This document shows positions 1 to 10,910 of a stretch of DNA of 64,000 nucleotides, piece after piece. The translations under genes and the position numbers were made by a program. The number at the start of each line of letters is the position of its first letter. Position 1 is the first letter of the stretch. Location of the stretch: contig JAFCMP010000029.1 in assembly GCA_017506865.1 (NCBI GenBank), forward strand, positions 400,155-464,154. Reading direction: 5' to 3'. This stretch comes from Tribonema minus (lineage: Eukaryota > Sar > Xanthophyceae > Tribonematales > Tribonemataceae). The notes beneath the pieces were generated by a model. It was given only the letters and a program-made list of their open reading frames with translations. It did no database searches and was not told where the DNA came from.

Positions 1-56
1 CTAGCCCTAACCCCAGCCTAACCCTACGCCTAACCCTATGAGATGACTTGGTGCAG

Positions 57-3000
57 CTTGGGGCCCATGACCGAATCTGAGGAAGGTGATGGGGCCGTGT
101 GCACGTACGAGGTGCGCCTGTACGACGCGCAGGAGTGGACGGAGGTGAGCCTAGCCCTAACACTAACCGTAATCCCTAACCCTAATCCTAACCCTGAGAC
201 GTGTGCACGTACGAGGTGCGCCTGTACGACGTGCAGGAGTGAATGGAGGTGAGCCTAACCCTAACGCTAACCGTAACCCTAAGCTTAACCCTACGACATG
301 ACTTGGAGGAGGTGAGCCCAGCCCTGACCCTGACCGTAACCCTCAGGCTAACCCTAGGAGCTGACTTGTGCAGCTTGGGGCCCATGACCGAATCTGAGGA
401 AGGTGATGGGGCCGTGTGCGCGTATAGGAGGTGTGCCTGTACGACGCGCAGGAGTGGACGGAGGTGAGCCTAGCCCTAGCCCTAGTTACCCTTACTCTAA
501 CCCTCTACCTTTACCCTCAACCTGACCGTAATGTTAATCCTCATCCCAGGCCTAATCCCATGAGATCACTTGACGCAGCATGCCGCAGCATGACCTAATT
601 CGGGGAAGGTCTGTACACTATTTGGTGCTGCGGATTGTAGTACGATGCGCAGGCAGACCCAGACCAGCCCATAATACTGCTGCTGAGTGCGTGGCCGCGC
701 CCCTTGAAGTTCGCCCTGGTCTCCACGGCCTGAGCGTTGCTGCTCCGACCCTCGCCTCCACCCCCAATCCTTTACCTGACCCAAACACTCATACTTCTAG
801 ATCAAGGTTGGCCATGGTGCGACGACAAAGAAGTGTTGAAACAATGTCACGAATCTGTGTACGTGCGCTGACGCTGCCGCCGCCGCCGCAGGTGCTGGCC
901 TGGACGCCCATGCCCGATGTATGCTGTGACGTTTCACTCATGACTTTCAATGATTTGCATAACAATTCCAGACAGCACTTTGAGGTATCATCTCATAAGA
1001 CTTCAGATGCCTTCCAAGCCTAATGCCCCCCGTAACCCAAACTCTAACCCTTCCCTGCTCTTGAGCAGCGATCGCTTCAGGCGTATCGCAATGAACTTAC
1101 TTGTAACGTGTCCTAAATCTGCGCACGCACGCCGCAGGTCCTGCCCTGGACGCCCGTCCCCGACTCCTACGACGTTGGCTGGCTCTCGCGCTGGGAGGGG
1201 GGCCCGGGGACGGGCATGTACATACTGTATGTACGCGCGGTAGACCCCGCCGGCAACACCGACTTTTCCTATCGCGAGGGCCTGAACATGCACACGTGGC
1301 AGTACATCAGCCCGCTGCCGTGGGGCATGATACTGGGCGTGGGATTCGCGGCGCTCGTGCTGCTGGCGCTGCTGTACGTGGAGTACCGGCGGCGCCGCAA
1401 GCGCAGCGCGATGCGCCGCTACGCGATGAAGCGCATGCGGCGCAAGTTCAAGCAGCAGCAGCGCGTCAAGGCCAAGGTGAGCGCCGCTGATGCTGCCGCT
1501 GTTGAAGTTGATGCTGCTGTTGAAGTCGTATAGAATGGGGATGCGCATGTGCGTCAAGTTCTAGCAGCAGCCGCACGTCAAGGCCAAGGTGAGCGCCGCC
1601 GCCGCTGCTGTTGAAGTTGCTGCTGCCGTTGAAGTCGTGTAGCGCATGTGCCGCAAGTTCAAGCAGCAGCAGCGAGTCAAGGCCAAGGTGAGCGGCGCCG
1701 CCGCTGCTGTTGAAGTCATTCAGCTCAAGGATGCGCATGTGCCGTAAGAAGCAGCAGCAGCAGTGCGTCTAGGCCAAGGTGAGCGCTGCTGCTGCATTGA
1801 AGCTGCGTATAATCCAGGCGCCGCAAGTTAAAACAGCAGCAGCGCGTCAAGGCCAAGGTGAGCGCCGCCGCCGCTGCTAAAGCTGTACGGTACAAGAGTG
1901 CGCAACTTTTCAAGCAGCAGCACTTGAGCGCTGCTGCTGTTCAAGTTGTGTTGCCCAAGACAAGCGCATGCGCCGCAAGTTCTAAGAGCAGCAGCGCGTC
2001 AAGGCCAAGGTGAGTGCCGCCACCACTGCTGATGCTGCTGTTGACGTCGTATACTACCAAGACTGCGCATGCGGCGCAACCGTGAGCAGCAGTGGCAGCC
2101 AAGGGGAGCACAGTGCCGTCTCAAGCGGCCGTGTTCAGGCCAAGCTGAATCTGTCGCGGCTTTGAACAACGGTTCTGCGCATCATGTGTGCAGACAGAAA
2201 GACGCGCCACCGTCGGCGTACCTCCGCCCTGAAAGCCAACGAGCGCTGCTGTCGCTGCTGCCAACCGCTGCGCAAGATCTGGACTGGCGCGAGCTGTAGG
2301 AGGACGACGATAGCTGCTGCCTCCGCCTGGGCGCTTTTATGCTGAGCTTCAATTGAGCACTGCTGACAATTTTGCCTTCAATTAAGCGCCCCTGCTGCCT
2401 TCAACTGAGCGCTGCTGCCAACCGCTGCGCAGGACCTGGACTGGCGCGAGCTGTACGAGGACGACGGCCAGGGCGGCAAGGGCAAGTTGAAGAAGAAGAA
2501 AAAGTCGAAGAAGGACGACAAGGACAAGAAGAAGCATGTGAGGGACTGGCTAATCCGCAAAGAAATTCATTGGTATATTTTTTGAATTTGTTGAAATGTT
2601 TTTATCCCACAACTTTTAACAGCAAGAAGCATGTGAGGAACGGGATGTGGTACAGAGAACGTGCTACATGTTTTTGCAGTACACGTGCAATGCGAGACGA
2701 GTGTGTATCTTCGCGCCCCAAGCGAAAGTAATGAAGAGTACAGTATGGTCAAGGACTTGAACACATTAAAACATTTTGAATTGTACACCTACTGTACTCA
2801 CCTCAGCGCACAAGATGAGTCATACTGCAAGTCGTTGGCGCACAGCCAGATCCCACGCACACAGGCAACCAAGAACAGAACTGCAACGGCAGGCAGCATC
2901 CACACATTGCAAAACTTCCCATGTATACCTTGTTAGAGTAACACGTTCAGCACTTGCCCTTTTCGTAAAATTCCATGCAATCACACATGCTTCACACCCA

Positions 3001-3234
3001 CGCGAGGCCTGCAGCAGCGCTCATCCGCACTCCGACTCCGACTCGCAGGGCAAGTCGCGCTCCAAGTCGCCCGCGCGCGGCGCCACCAAGTCGCCCGCGC
3101 GCGACAAGAAGCGGGACAAACGCGATGGCGGCGGCGGCGAGAGCGACGCCGGCGACGGCAAACGCCACCACCGCCACCACCGCCACCGCAGCGACAAGGA
3201 GCGCGCGGGCAAGTCCAAGACGAAGCAGCCGTGA
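57..3234 (+). CDS. Type I membrane protein, Fn3/Ig-like ectodomain and basic tail (5' partial)
   Basis: Exons 57..144, 1138..1476, 2433..2537 and 3049..3234 join in phase and end at a TGA; the 5' part lies outside the window. About 238 residues are visible. The first two exons encode a beta-sandwich with the YVRAVDPAGN signature common in Fn3/Ig-like extracellular repeats. One hydrophobic helix follows (WGMILGVGFAALVLLALLYV) and then an Arg/Lys block beginning YRRRRKR, giving an outside-in topology. The third exon is a Lys/Asp-rich stretch (DLDWRELYEDD, then KKKKKSKKDDKDKKKH). The last exon has KSRSKSPARG and a His/Arg cluster, resembling an RS-like cytoplasmic tail. All donors are GTGAG-type. 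Decayed copies of each exon edge fill the introns. Function is unknown; a surface receptor or adhesion protein is an inference from topology only. Confidence 0.6.
145..470 (+). repeat. Decayed copies of the first visible exon, mixed with CCCTAA tracts
   Basis: The exon end at about 100-150 (reading VRLYDAQEWTE plus GTGAGC) recurs at about 196-248 and 404-470. The third copy also includes the upstream stretch at 57-95. The copies carry stops or lost codons (TGA at 238-240, TAG in the third copy). Telomere-like CCTAACCC runs separate them. They look like direct duplications of exon edge plus donor lying in the intron. Confidence 0.7.
1438..2110 (+). repeat. Seven to eight decayed copies of an exon end plus donor
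   Basis: The true exon end at 1438-1476 (CGCAAGTTCAAGCAGCAGC, then GCCAAG and GTGAGC) is echoed near 1545, 1645, 1733, 1815, 1897 (partial), 1968 and 2062, at spacings of roughly 70-105 bp. Most copies keep AAGGCCAAGGTGAG but have stops, short indels or lost codons. A copy of the next exon's start, with its acceptor, sits at about 2245-2310 ahead of the real one at 2433. Confidence 0.8.
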
Positions 3235-5119
3235 TCGCTGACGCGCAGTGCTGGCGGGGCGAGAGCAGCGGTGGCGGTGGGGGCTGCGGCGCCAGCAGAA
3301 AGCCTTGAAATTGCGTTGTGTCCGCCGTCTGGCCAAGCGGCAGCTGCATCAGTGGCGGCGGCGGCAGCCGTGCGGCCAACGCGTTGCAGCTCCCGAGTGC
3401 TCACGCAGTCGGGCCCGCTGCGTGCATGCGCACAGTTGCCGCCGTGGTGCATGCAGACGCCGCACGTTGGAGCCGCATGCGCCTCGGGTGCAGGCAGCGG
3501 CAACTTGGCAGTCGCGTCTTTGCTCTGCACACGCGCGCTGCCAATGATGCAACTCTGACCCGGTGCCAGAGAGGGTGCCAATGGCATGGGCAGAAAAGAA
3601 TATGCCAGTGGCATCTGTGGCTGCGGTGCAGTAGCGGCAGCAGCGCGGGCCGCACCGGCGCCAGCGCAGACTGCCGCTGCTGCTGTGGGATGTGGCAGCG
3701 GCTCTGGCAGCAGCGGCACAGGGCCGCTCACTTGCAACAAGAGCTTGCACATGCACAGCGCGCGACCTGGCACGCCCGACGACCGCGCTGCTGCGGATGC
3801 GTCGCTTGATGGTGCAGCTGGCGCATGGTGTGCTGCCAAGCTGCACCTGAGGGGTGTTGGCTGGGGTGTGGTGTGTCTGCGAGGTGTTTCCTATGGTTGC
3901 ACAACGCCTGTAGCACTTCAACGAGAGGATAGTCGTGAGCATGCAGTCGCATTCCCTTCAGCTTGGGACGTGCCGCAGAGCACGATCTGCTGTAGACAGA
4001 AGCGCTGCGCTGTGCTGCGCCGCCAGATCTTCACTCAGTGCTGAACTCGTTCAGTTGGAACCTGACATGCTGTATCGCTGGATGTCACCATTTCAACAAT
4101 CAAGCCATCGCACTTGATCAGAAATATTTAGCCTCCACGCCACTGGAATCCTCTCTTTGCTCGTCAGGGTTGTCACCGTAGTCATGTCTTGATTGAAAGG
4201 CATTCGCGAGATGCAGCATCTGATCAAGAAAACGTGCTTGTAATGCCTTTAAGTCTACTGTAGTCAAAATTTTCAATGCCTTGTTGATGCAGTGCCATTA
4301 AGAGGCGTTCATAAGAGGTACGGCACCTGAACTAGAGTAATTGCACATACAATTCCCTGCAGACCAAGACCTTGATGGTGTGAGATCAGCATCTAGCACC
4401 GGTTCAGTTCAAGCGCACCATGCACAACTGAGCATTTCCAAGGCATGAGCGACAGAATGCATGCGGCTATATGTGTGCATGCTCTTTCTTGCCCACCTGC
4501 GGATGCAAGCGCATGAGTAACAATCCCCGAATGCACGCATCGATCAAAACAGCATGCGGTGCCAAAAAAACGGAACTGAGGTTGAACTTGAAGTCATTGC
4601 AACTTGAAGTCATTGTACAATTACATACCATGTCAAGCGTCCAGCGTCCGTGACCACATGTACGGCTCACCTGTACAGAAGGCCGGCCAGCGCGCATTGT
4701 TCAAACAAGCACCTCTGTGGTTACAAAAGTACACGCAGAAAGCAGCACCATCGCGAGCAATGCGTTGTACAAGGGCACCCAGACACACATGGTGTAAGAG
4801 GGGTTGCAAGTGAACCGGATACCCAACCAACAGCACAGCATGGCACAAAGACCACCGGGCTTCACCTGGCAATATTCACATCATCACTGTATTACTCAAC
4901 GCTGGACACATCCAAACTGGCTATAGCACAAGTTCCGGAGCCTCATACTTCTGCAGGGAGTACTTGCTTTCAGCTTTCCAGCATACAGCTGTGCTGTGAG
5001 CAACCGCTTTTGAGTGATTGCACAAGCGAAAAAACTGCACATTGTGCATATATCACAGGGTCTCCGCCTTTCTGGCGGAGGTGAGTAATGTACATCGTGC
5101 TCAAAACTCTACAGTGTGC
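3235..5119. other. No supported gene
   Basis: Lies between the stop of the type I membrane protein gene and the 3' end of the first minus-strand paralog. The part at 3240-3840 is GC-rich and open in several frames on both strands, as expected of low-complexity GCN-rich DNA, and shows no family motif. The rest is of mixed composition with scattered TTGAAGT words near 4575-4615. It may hold the 3' UTRs of the two converging genes. Confidence 0.4.
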
Positions 5120-8100
5120 TCATGCACCCAGCAGCAGCTCGAGATCGGGACTCAGATCGGGACTCCCCTCCAAGATCAGGAGCTCGGCGAACACAGCCAT
5201 GACATCTTGCAGACAGGAATGAGGGTTAGAGTTAGGTCACAGCAGTGTTGCATGGTAGCTGCCGCAAAGTGACAATCATGCAGCCTAAGACTGCAATTCA
5301 AAACAGCAAGTGGCTGAGAGTGGTTGGCTGCCCACTGTTGACGGTGCGGTGCTGGCGACCACACTCTGCACCCCTGCGTGTATCGTGTGAGCTCACGTTA
5401 CCTGCGAAGTTTACAGGTACACTTTGAAGTACGTGCATGAATGTTTACATGCGCGCGGGAAAGCTTGCGCATCTCTGCTGTTGGTTTCTGCATGATCGCA
5501 CGACGCATTCTGCAGACGACGCACTCTGCTTTTCACGTCGCACTGTATGAGGAATCGTACAAACCTGTGCCATGTGCTTACTCCGCATACATAGCAATGT
5601 TCTCACAATCTAAGTACGAAAACTGTTGCAGCAGCGCGCAGGAGGCCAACACACCACGGGACGGTCATGTCGTGATACTTAAAAAAGAAGCATAGTACCT
5701 TGAACTATCCTTATGACTTGCCTGCATGGAGGGTGCCACAGGCTTGAAGGATGTCCTGGCTGCGGCAAGTACCATACCGTTGTCGAACTGGACGTTCAAC
5801 CAGCCACCGTAAGCGCGTAGGAATGTGCCCGCCCGGTCCTTGAGTGTGTGCACGACCTGTTTTTGGAAAGCCAAGTTCAAGAGCCGTAAGTTGGTGTCTT
5901 CTATGAGGTGGCGCTGCAAGCCAGGAACTCTTTCTGCATTTATTGTTGCACTAGCCTGTTGACTAAAAGTGACAGTTCGTGCAGCTGATTGTACTGTAGA
6001 ATGTATACTTCAAGCAGCACTTAAGTTTTGATTTTTTTTCCAAAACGAATATGTGCGGTAGAAATGAGGCACGATAACTTCAAATCTTCATGCAAGATCC
6101 AGTTGCAGACTGATTTGAAAATTCTCAACAGTAGTCACTCACGCGTGCGCCCTTGTAAACCAGCCATGGCATGGCTTCCACAGAGGTGTTTACGACGTCA
6201 AGTCCAGAGTCGCCATCGCTTGAAGTTTCAGCATACAGTTGCGCAGGAGGCAGGCCCAACAGGTCTGAGAGGTAGGGGGAAGAGCAGAGGACAAGTCAGC
6301 ATACAGCTTCGTACAGGCCTCACCAGAGCTTGATGATTGAAGATGCGAAAGCTAGTCTAGGCTCAACAAAGTTTACACGCAATGCCTGAGCACAGTGGTG
6401 ACAGCAATCTCAGTGGCCCCTGCAGCTGTTTAATGACAGTGATGCCCGATATAATCTCCAAGTGCCGCGCAGCGTGAGCTGTACATGGCGCTCTATGCGG
6501 CGCCACGCACTGCGAAGCATTTCTGCATACTTCAAGTGCCGATCGAAGTACAGCAGGTTACACATGAACAAAGTAATGTTCCACACACTGACTGCTTTCT
6601 GCGTGCGTTTACTGTCGAAAGCATCATCTGCGATGCACCATCGCCAGACTTCTGTTACGCTGCCGCTTTGCGCGATGCTTCAGAATTCACTTCGACCTGG
6701 ACGCTGTTTCCTAGCCTAAGGGTAGGCCTTAGTTTTCAGTCAGATGCCCATGCAGGTCGAACTTGCATGCATTGCATGCATGCTGCTAGTAGCGGTACAT
6801 GCGGCAAGGACACTGTTTGCGTGGCCATCATGCATCATTGCAAATACCTGCAGGGATGATGTCGAGCTTCAAGGTGCGCAGTGCTGCGCTGGTCGCTGCC
6901 ACCGCGTCAACGGTAGCCTCGCAGCCGATGCCACTGTCAGGCACGTCCGTGATGTCCACTGCGAGTTGAACTTTAGCAATGCCGATGGCAGGCGCAGGCT
7001 CCATCTTTGACGTCAACGCCTGGCACACCAGGCAATGCAAGTTGAAGAAGTCGTTATGGCAGTATGACAGAGCGAATTGAATACTTCTATGTGATAGTGT
7101 ACGCAAGTGGCTCTGCAGCGCCAGTGGACTTTGATTGCCGAGGGTGACCATACACTTGCACATCGACGCCAAGACACTAACATGCTGCTACGCGTGTGCT
7201 ATTTCGTCGTGTTCCAGATGGCCGCTGAATGTACACGCCTCCAAACTGTTTGTGGCTTGCTCGTAGCATACGCTCAGGCTGCTCTGTTGGAGCATGACAC
7301 ACGGACAAGATCACACCAGTCACGCACCTGAACAGAAACATCGCGGTCCGCAGAAAGACGAGGCCGAACAGAGCGCAGATGGTGACGGTGAGGGCCGTGA
7401 GAGGGGCAGTGCCCAGGACGGCGATGCTTAGGTCGATGAGTTGGACTTCCTTTGATGCCTGGAAGAAGTCCTGAAGATAGGGGGGGGGGGGGGGGGGGGG
7501 GTGTTGCTGATGGGATGAAGAGCAAGCTCGGCCATCGAGAAGCTTGAGACAAACGCGTTTGAACAGAAACACCACGGCATGCCATTGGCTGACAGCACAT
7601 GAGGCGCTTTGAACAAGTCGATGCACGATGTATGCAAACAGCATAGGCATGCTTTCACTTAGTCTTGTTGCATGATGTGCCAAATTTACAGAACCGAGCA
7701 GTTGTCAACGCAGCATTCATGTAGCGATGCATATGGTGATGCAGTCCACTAGCTGAACACATCGAAGCTCAGTCACTGTACTGGCAGCTGTGCTCACCTC
7801 GAGGCTCGTTCTCTTTGTTGCAGCCATCGGCAAGCTGATCATCTGCAAAAAAAATTCGATCAGAAAGAAATACATCGGACCAGAGCGACGAAATGAGGGG
7901 AGCGCAGGATTGCAGCACGGTGCTCCGCTCACGATACTTTGTGGCGACAGGCATGAACATGCAAGACGATGATGATCATGGATACAGACAATTCAATTCC
8001 TTGGTAATTAGGCAACGGTCACATTGTTGGCCCCCCGAGCTCGGCTCGAAGGAGGACACACCCTGGACGTCTTCCGTGCAGCTTTGCAGCGCCGCCACGC

Positions 8101-8323
8101 CTGCTGCGGTCGTGGGCGCCAGCGCGATCCGCCTGGCTGCAGGAGTGACGTTCATTGCGCCTGGACGTGCTGCTGCAGAGGGGGCGCGACGAAAGCGGGC
8201 ATGCTTGTTTGAGGATGCTCAGGCTGTACATCAAGCTGTACAGCGGCATGTTGAACCAGAGCACGGGGCAGGCCTTACCTGTGTCGCGCACGTCGATGAA
8301 CCAAAGCGAAGAAGCCTGGTGGG
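5120..8323 (-). CDS. Unknown protein, paralog 1 of a tandem pair; probably degraded
   Basis: Exons, in transcription order on the minus strand: 8323..8279 (start uncertain; SLWFIDVRDT), 8172..8062, 7842..7798 (DQLADGCNKENEPR), 7470..7328 (DFFQASKEVQ, then a hydrophobic stretch around ALTVTICALFGLVFLRTAMF), 7019..6848, 6264..6143, 5856..5722 and a last exon near 5206..5120. Phases agree for 8172 to 7842 and for 7019 through 5722. The joins 7842 to 7470 and 7470 to 7019 do not agree, so an exon is missing or mis-bounded there. The exon at 5856..5722 (AGTFLRAYGGWLNVQFDNG) ends at a GC donor (CAG then GCAAGT), as in paralog 2. The last acceptor reads CAA where paralog 2 has CAG, and two paralog-2 exons are absent. 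No known family was recognised. The 5' end is not found. Confidence 0.45.
7479..7501 (-). promoter_or_regulatory. Homopolymer C tract upstream of a minus-strand acceptor
   Basis: A run of about 22 G on the plus strand is, on the coding strand, a poly-C tract ending a few bases before CTATCTTCAG and the DFFQ exon. It is placed where a polypyrimidine tract is expected. The paralog has a comparable tract at about 14199-14220 ahead of the matching exon. Confidence 0.5.
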
Positions 8324-10910
8324 CTTGATAGAAGAGAGTGAGCAGGAGCAGTGATACACATCGTGGTGGCGAAATCCCTCAGATGTAAGTCAGCTCAGAC
8401 GTCAGTCAGCGCTCCAGTCTCTGGTCCCAAGGAGTATCTTGTCGGCTGTGATCAGCTCAAGGGATAAGTATAAAAAAGCGGACCTTTCGCCACTCCCGCT
8501 CATGTAAAAGTTTTTTTTTACAAAGTAGGCAAATACCCTTTCTCTGCCTGCCGCGGAATGCAGACGTACCGCTGTTGGCAACGCGTCTTACAGCACAAAG
8601 CCTGCCTCGCACGCCTACAATCGAAGGCGAAGGCCGGGCTGTGTCACCAACATCTGAAGTTGAAGTTGTGTTTTTGTTGCCGCGAGGTACAGCGTGAACT
8701 CGAGTTCGAAGCAGAAGCAGCCTCAAATACGCCCAGCTCAAACACAGGCAACTGTCTGACGTTGCCTTCTCTTGGCTACACGCAGTTGCTGCGAAGCCCT
8801 GTTAGATGACGAACAGCGGCTTAAGGATGTTCAAGGCCCGCATGTGTGAGCCTCGCTTCTCGCAGCAGCCCTCAAGGCGCAACTTCATTTGTGAAGCAGG
8901 GGGTTATGACCCTTCCGAAAATTCTTGCAAAGGTCGTGCTGGCATGGGGCGGCGTTCGACAGCTTCTGCAGTGGCCGTGCACGCCACGACTGGCACGGCG
9001 CTAGCAGGCTGCTGCGTAACGCTCCGTTGTGCTGCTGCGCCATGCGCGGCGCTGCTGCAACAGCAGCGCGCGCTGCGACGGGCGTGGAGCGCAATACCCA
9101 TAGGCGCCGCTGCCGTCGCAACACTCCGTCGCGCAACTGAGGCATGCGAGACGCGCGCCGGCGCCGCCACACCTGCAGCACGCGCGCGTGTCAAACGGTG
9201 CCGCTGCCACCGCAGCGCTTTGTCGCGCGGCAGCTGCCGCCTGTGCGACGTCACGTCCTCATGCGCTGCTGCTGAGGCAGCTTGGGCCGCGGCGCGCATG
9301 GCGGCAGCAGCCATTGATGCACTCGGCGATGCCGCATGCGTGTGCGCCACTGAGACCTGTGTGGGGTAGTACTACCCTGCGCACCTCCATACTGGGCTGC
9401 ACCTAGGGTAAACTTTCAACAATATGTGCAGCTGCGAATAGTCGGTGCCGGGCCGTCCATCAAACGCACCTGTTTGGCTTTGGTGCTGCGGCCAATTGCC
9501 GCAAAGAAGTTCTGCCGCTGGCTGTGGGAGTCCAGCGCGTCGCAGGCAACGCTGCGCACAGCCTGTCGTACTCAACGCGCTGCTTCAAATGCACAAGTCA
9601 CTGAGGCACCAAATGCACTGCCTAGTGCATGGGCGCCTGCATGAGCGCCTGTGCCAGCCTGAGGCGGCTTAGAAGCCAAGATGCACGCGTGCGCGCCCGA
9701 GCGATGCTGGGCCGGTGGCTCGTATGATTTCAACATATCGCAAGATTCGGTGCTGGGCGAGTGGCTCGTATGATTCAACACATTGCAAGAGCCAGGCAGC
9801 GATGACATGCGCCAACGGTTCATATGATGGGGACAGCTGCTTGAAATTACTGAACTCGCCCATATCGATCCTCAGCGACAGGCAGAAGCGGTGGGACTGC
9901 ACAAGAGGAGAACGGCAGCATGTGCTGGATACAGCCGCGGCAGAAGTTCACGTAGAAGGCTCTTAAAACATGGCTGTGTCAACCTTAAATTACATCATGA
10001 TGGTGCCTTGGTGGGCGGACAAGAGGAGAGAGGCAGCACGCGCGGCGCAGCTGCAACCAAGCAAGGCTTCAGTACCTTTTGTGATGCATGCCTTTGCGGG
10101 CAAAAAAAAAAAAATGGACCATGTGCTGCAAATCATCAACATGGCACGCAGACACCGGTGGCAATGGGCCAACAGAAGACGATCGCCTCAACACAGTCAC
10201 CGTGTTTTGTGACCTAGGTGGTGTTACTGGCAGCTCACACAACGTGCGGTACTCCTGGCAGAGAGCAAAAAGCATAGCGCGTATTGTGCCCAACATGCGC
10301 CATGGCAAACTTGAAGTCCAACAGCACCGGGGCTCCGGGCGCTGAGCCGTTGATGTGCTTGGCAGGAATGGATTACTTCAAAGCAGTACAATATTCCAAA
10401 ATGAAAATCCAACCAATGAAAACCCAACCATGACTTGAAGTTTTGAAATTTGTTCCGCACATGCAAATTGGTGCCAGGAATGGCATGATTTGGACATGGC
10501 GTGGCTTGAACCAAAGCGCCATACAGCGTCTTGCTGGCTGCCACTGGCTGTTGCCTTTATCAAACCGCTATCATGCTGCGCTTTCGACGTAGAGGGTGCT
10601 GCAGCAATCTCACATATGCTGCTATTGCCACCATGCTCGCAGACAATAACAGCACAGCAGAACACAAATACCACCGCGCTTGATGACACTCACATCACCA
10701 CTTTGTTACTCCATGCTCTGGACTTGAAGCTGCAACATTTTCCCCGTCCTGAGCCTGGAACTCGTACCTTGAATTATATAGGCTGTACACTCACGTTGCA
10801 CATCAAATTCAAATCCCAGCAACACACGTGATACCCTGCCGCCCTTGGGGCTTTCATAATACAAATGCATGAGTACACTCGTGCAGCAACAGCAGCTCCA
10901 CATCCAGACA
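8324..10910. other. Spacer between the paralogs; no supported complete gene
   Basis: Homology with paralog 2 continues faintly to about 8850 (minus-strand LKPLFVI at 8808-8840 against TQPLLVM near 16000), so 5' exons of paralog 1 may lie here. The stretch at 8940-9360 is GC-rich and open on both strands without motifs. On the minus strand 9560-9470 has a plausible exon ending QNFFAAIGRSTKAKQ before GTGCGT, but it has no partner. Short direct repeats containing GTGGCTCGTATGATT occur at about 9712-9780. Confidence 0.35.

Noticed and set aside
1-550. Chromosome end
   Set aside because: CCCTAA words are degenerate, interrupted by exon copies and also found throughout the window, so they are interstitial rather than a true telomere.
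1480-2110. CRISPR-like or transposon-terminal array
   Set aside because: The repeats are diverged copies of an adjoining coding exon in a eukaryotic intron, with no conserved spacer structure, leader, cas genes or terminal inverted repeats.
3021-3839. 272-codon open frame on the minus strand
   Set aside because: It crosses the last exon of the type I membrane protein gene in antisense and continues through GC-rich low-complexity DNA. Several frames are open here on both strands.
8806-9369. 187-codon plus-strand frame in GC-rich DNA
   Set aside because: The complementary strand is equally open, there is no family motif, and the translation is Ala/Arg/Cys-biased as expected from composition.
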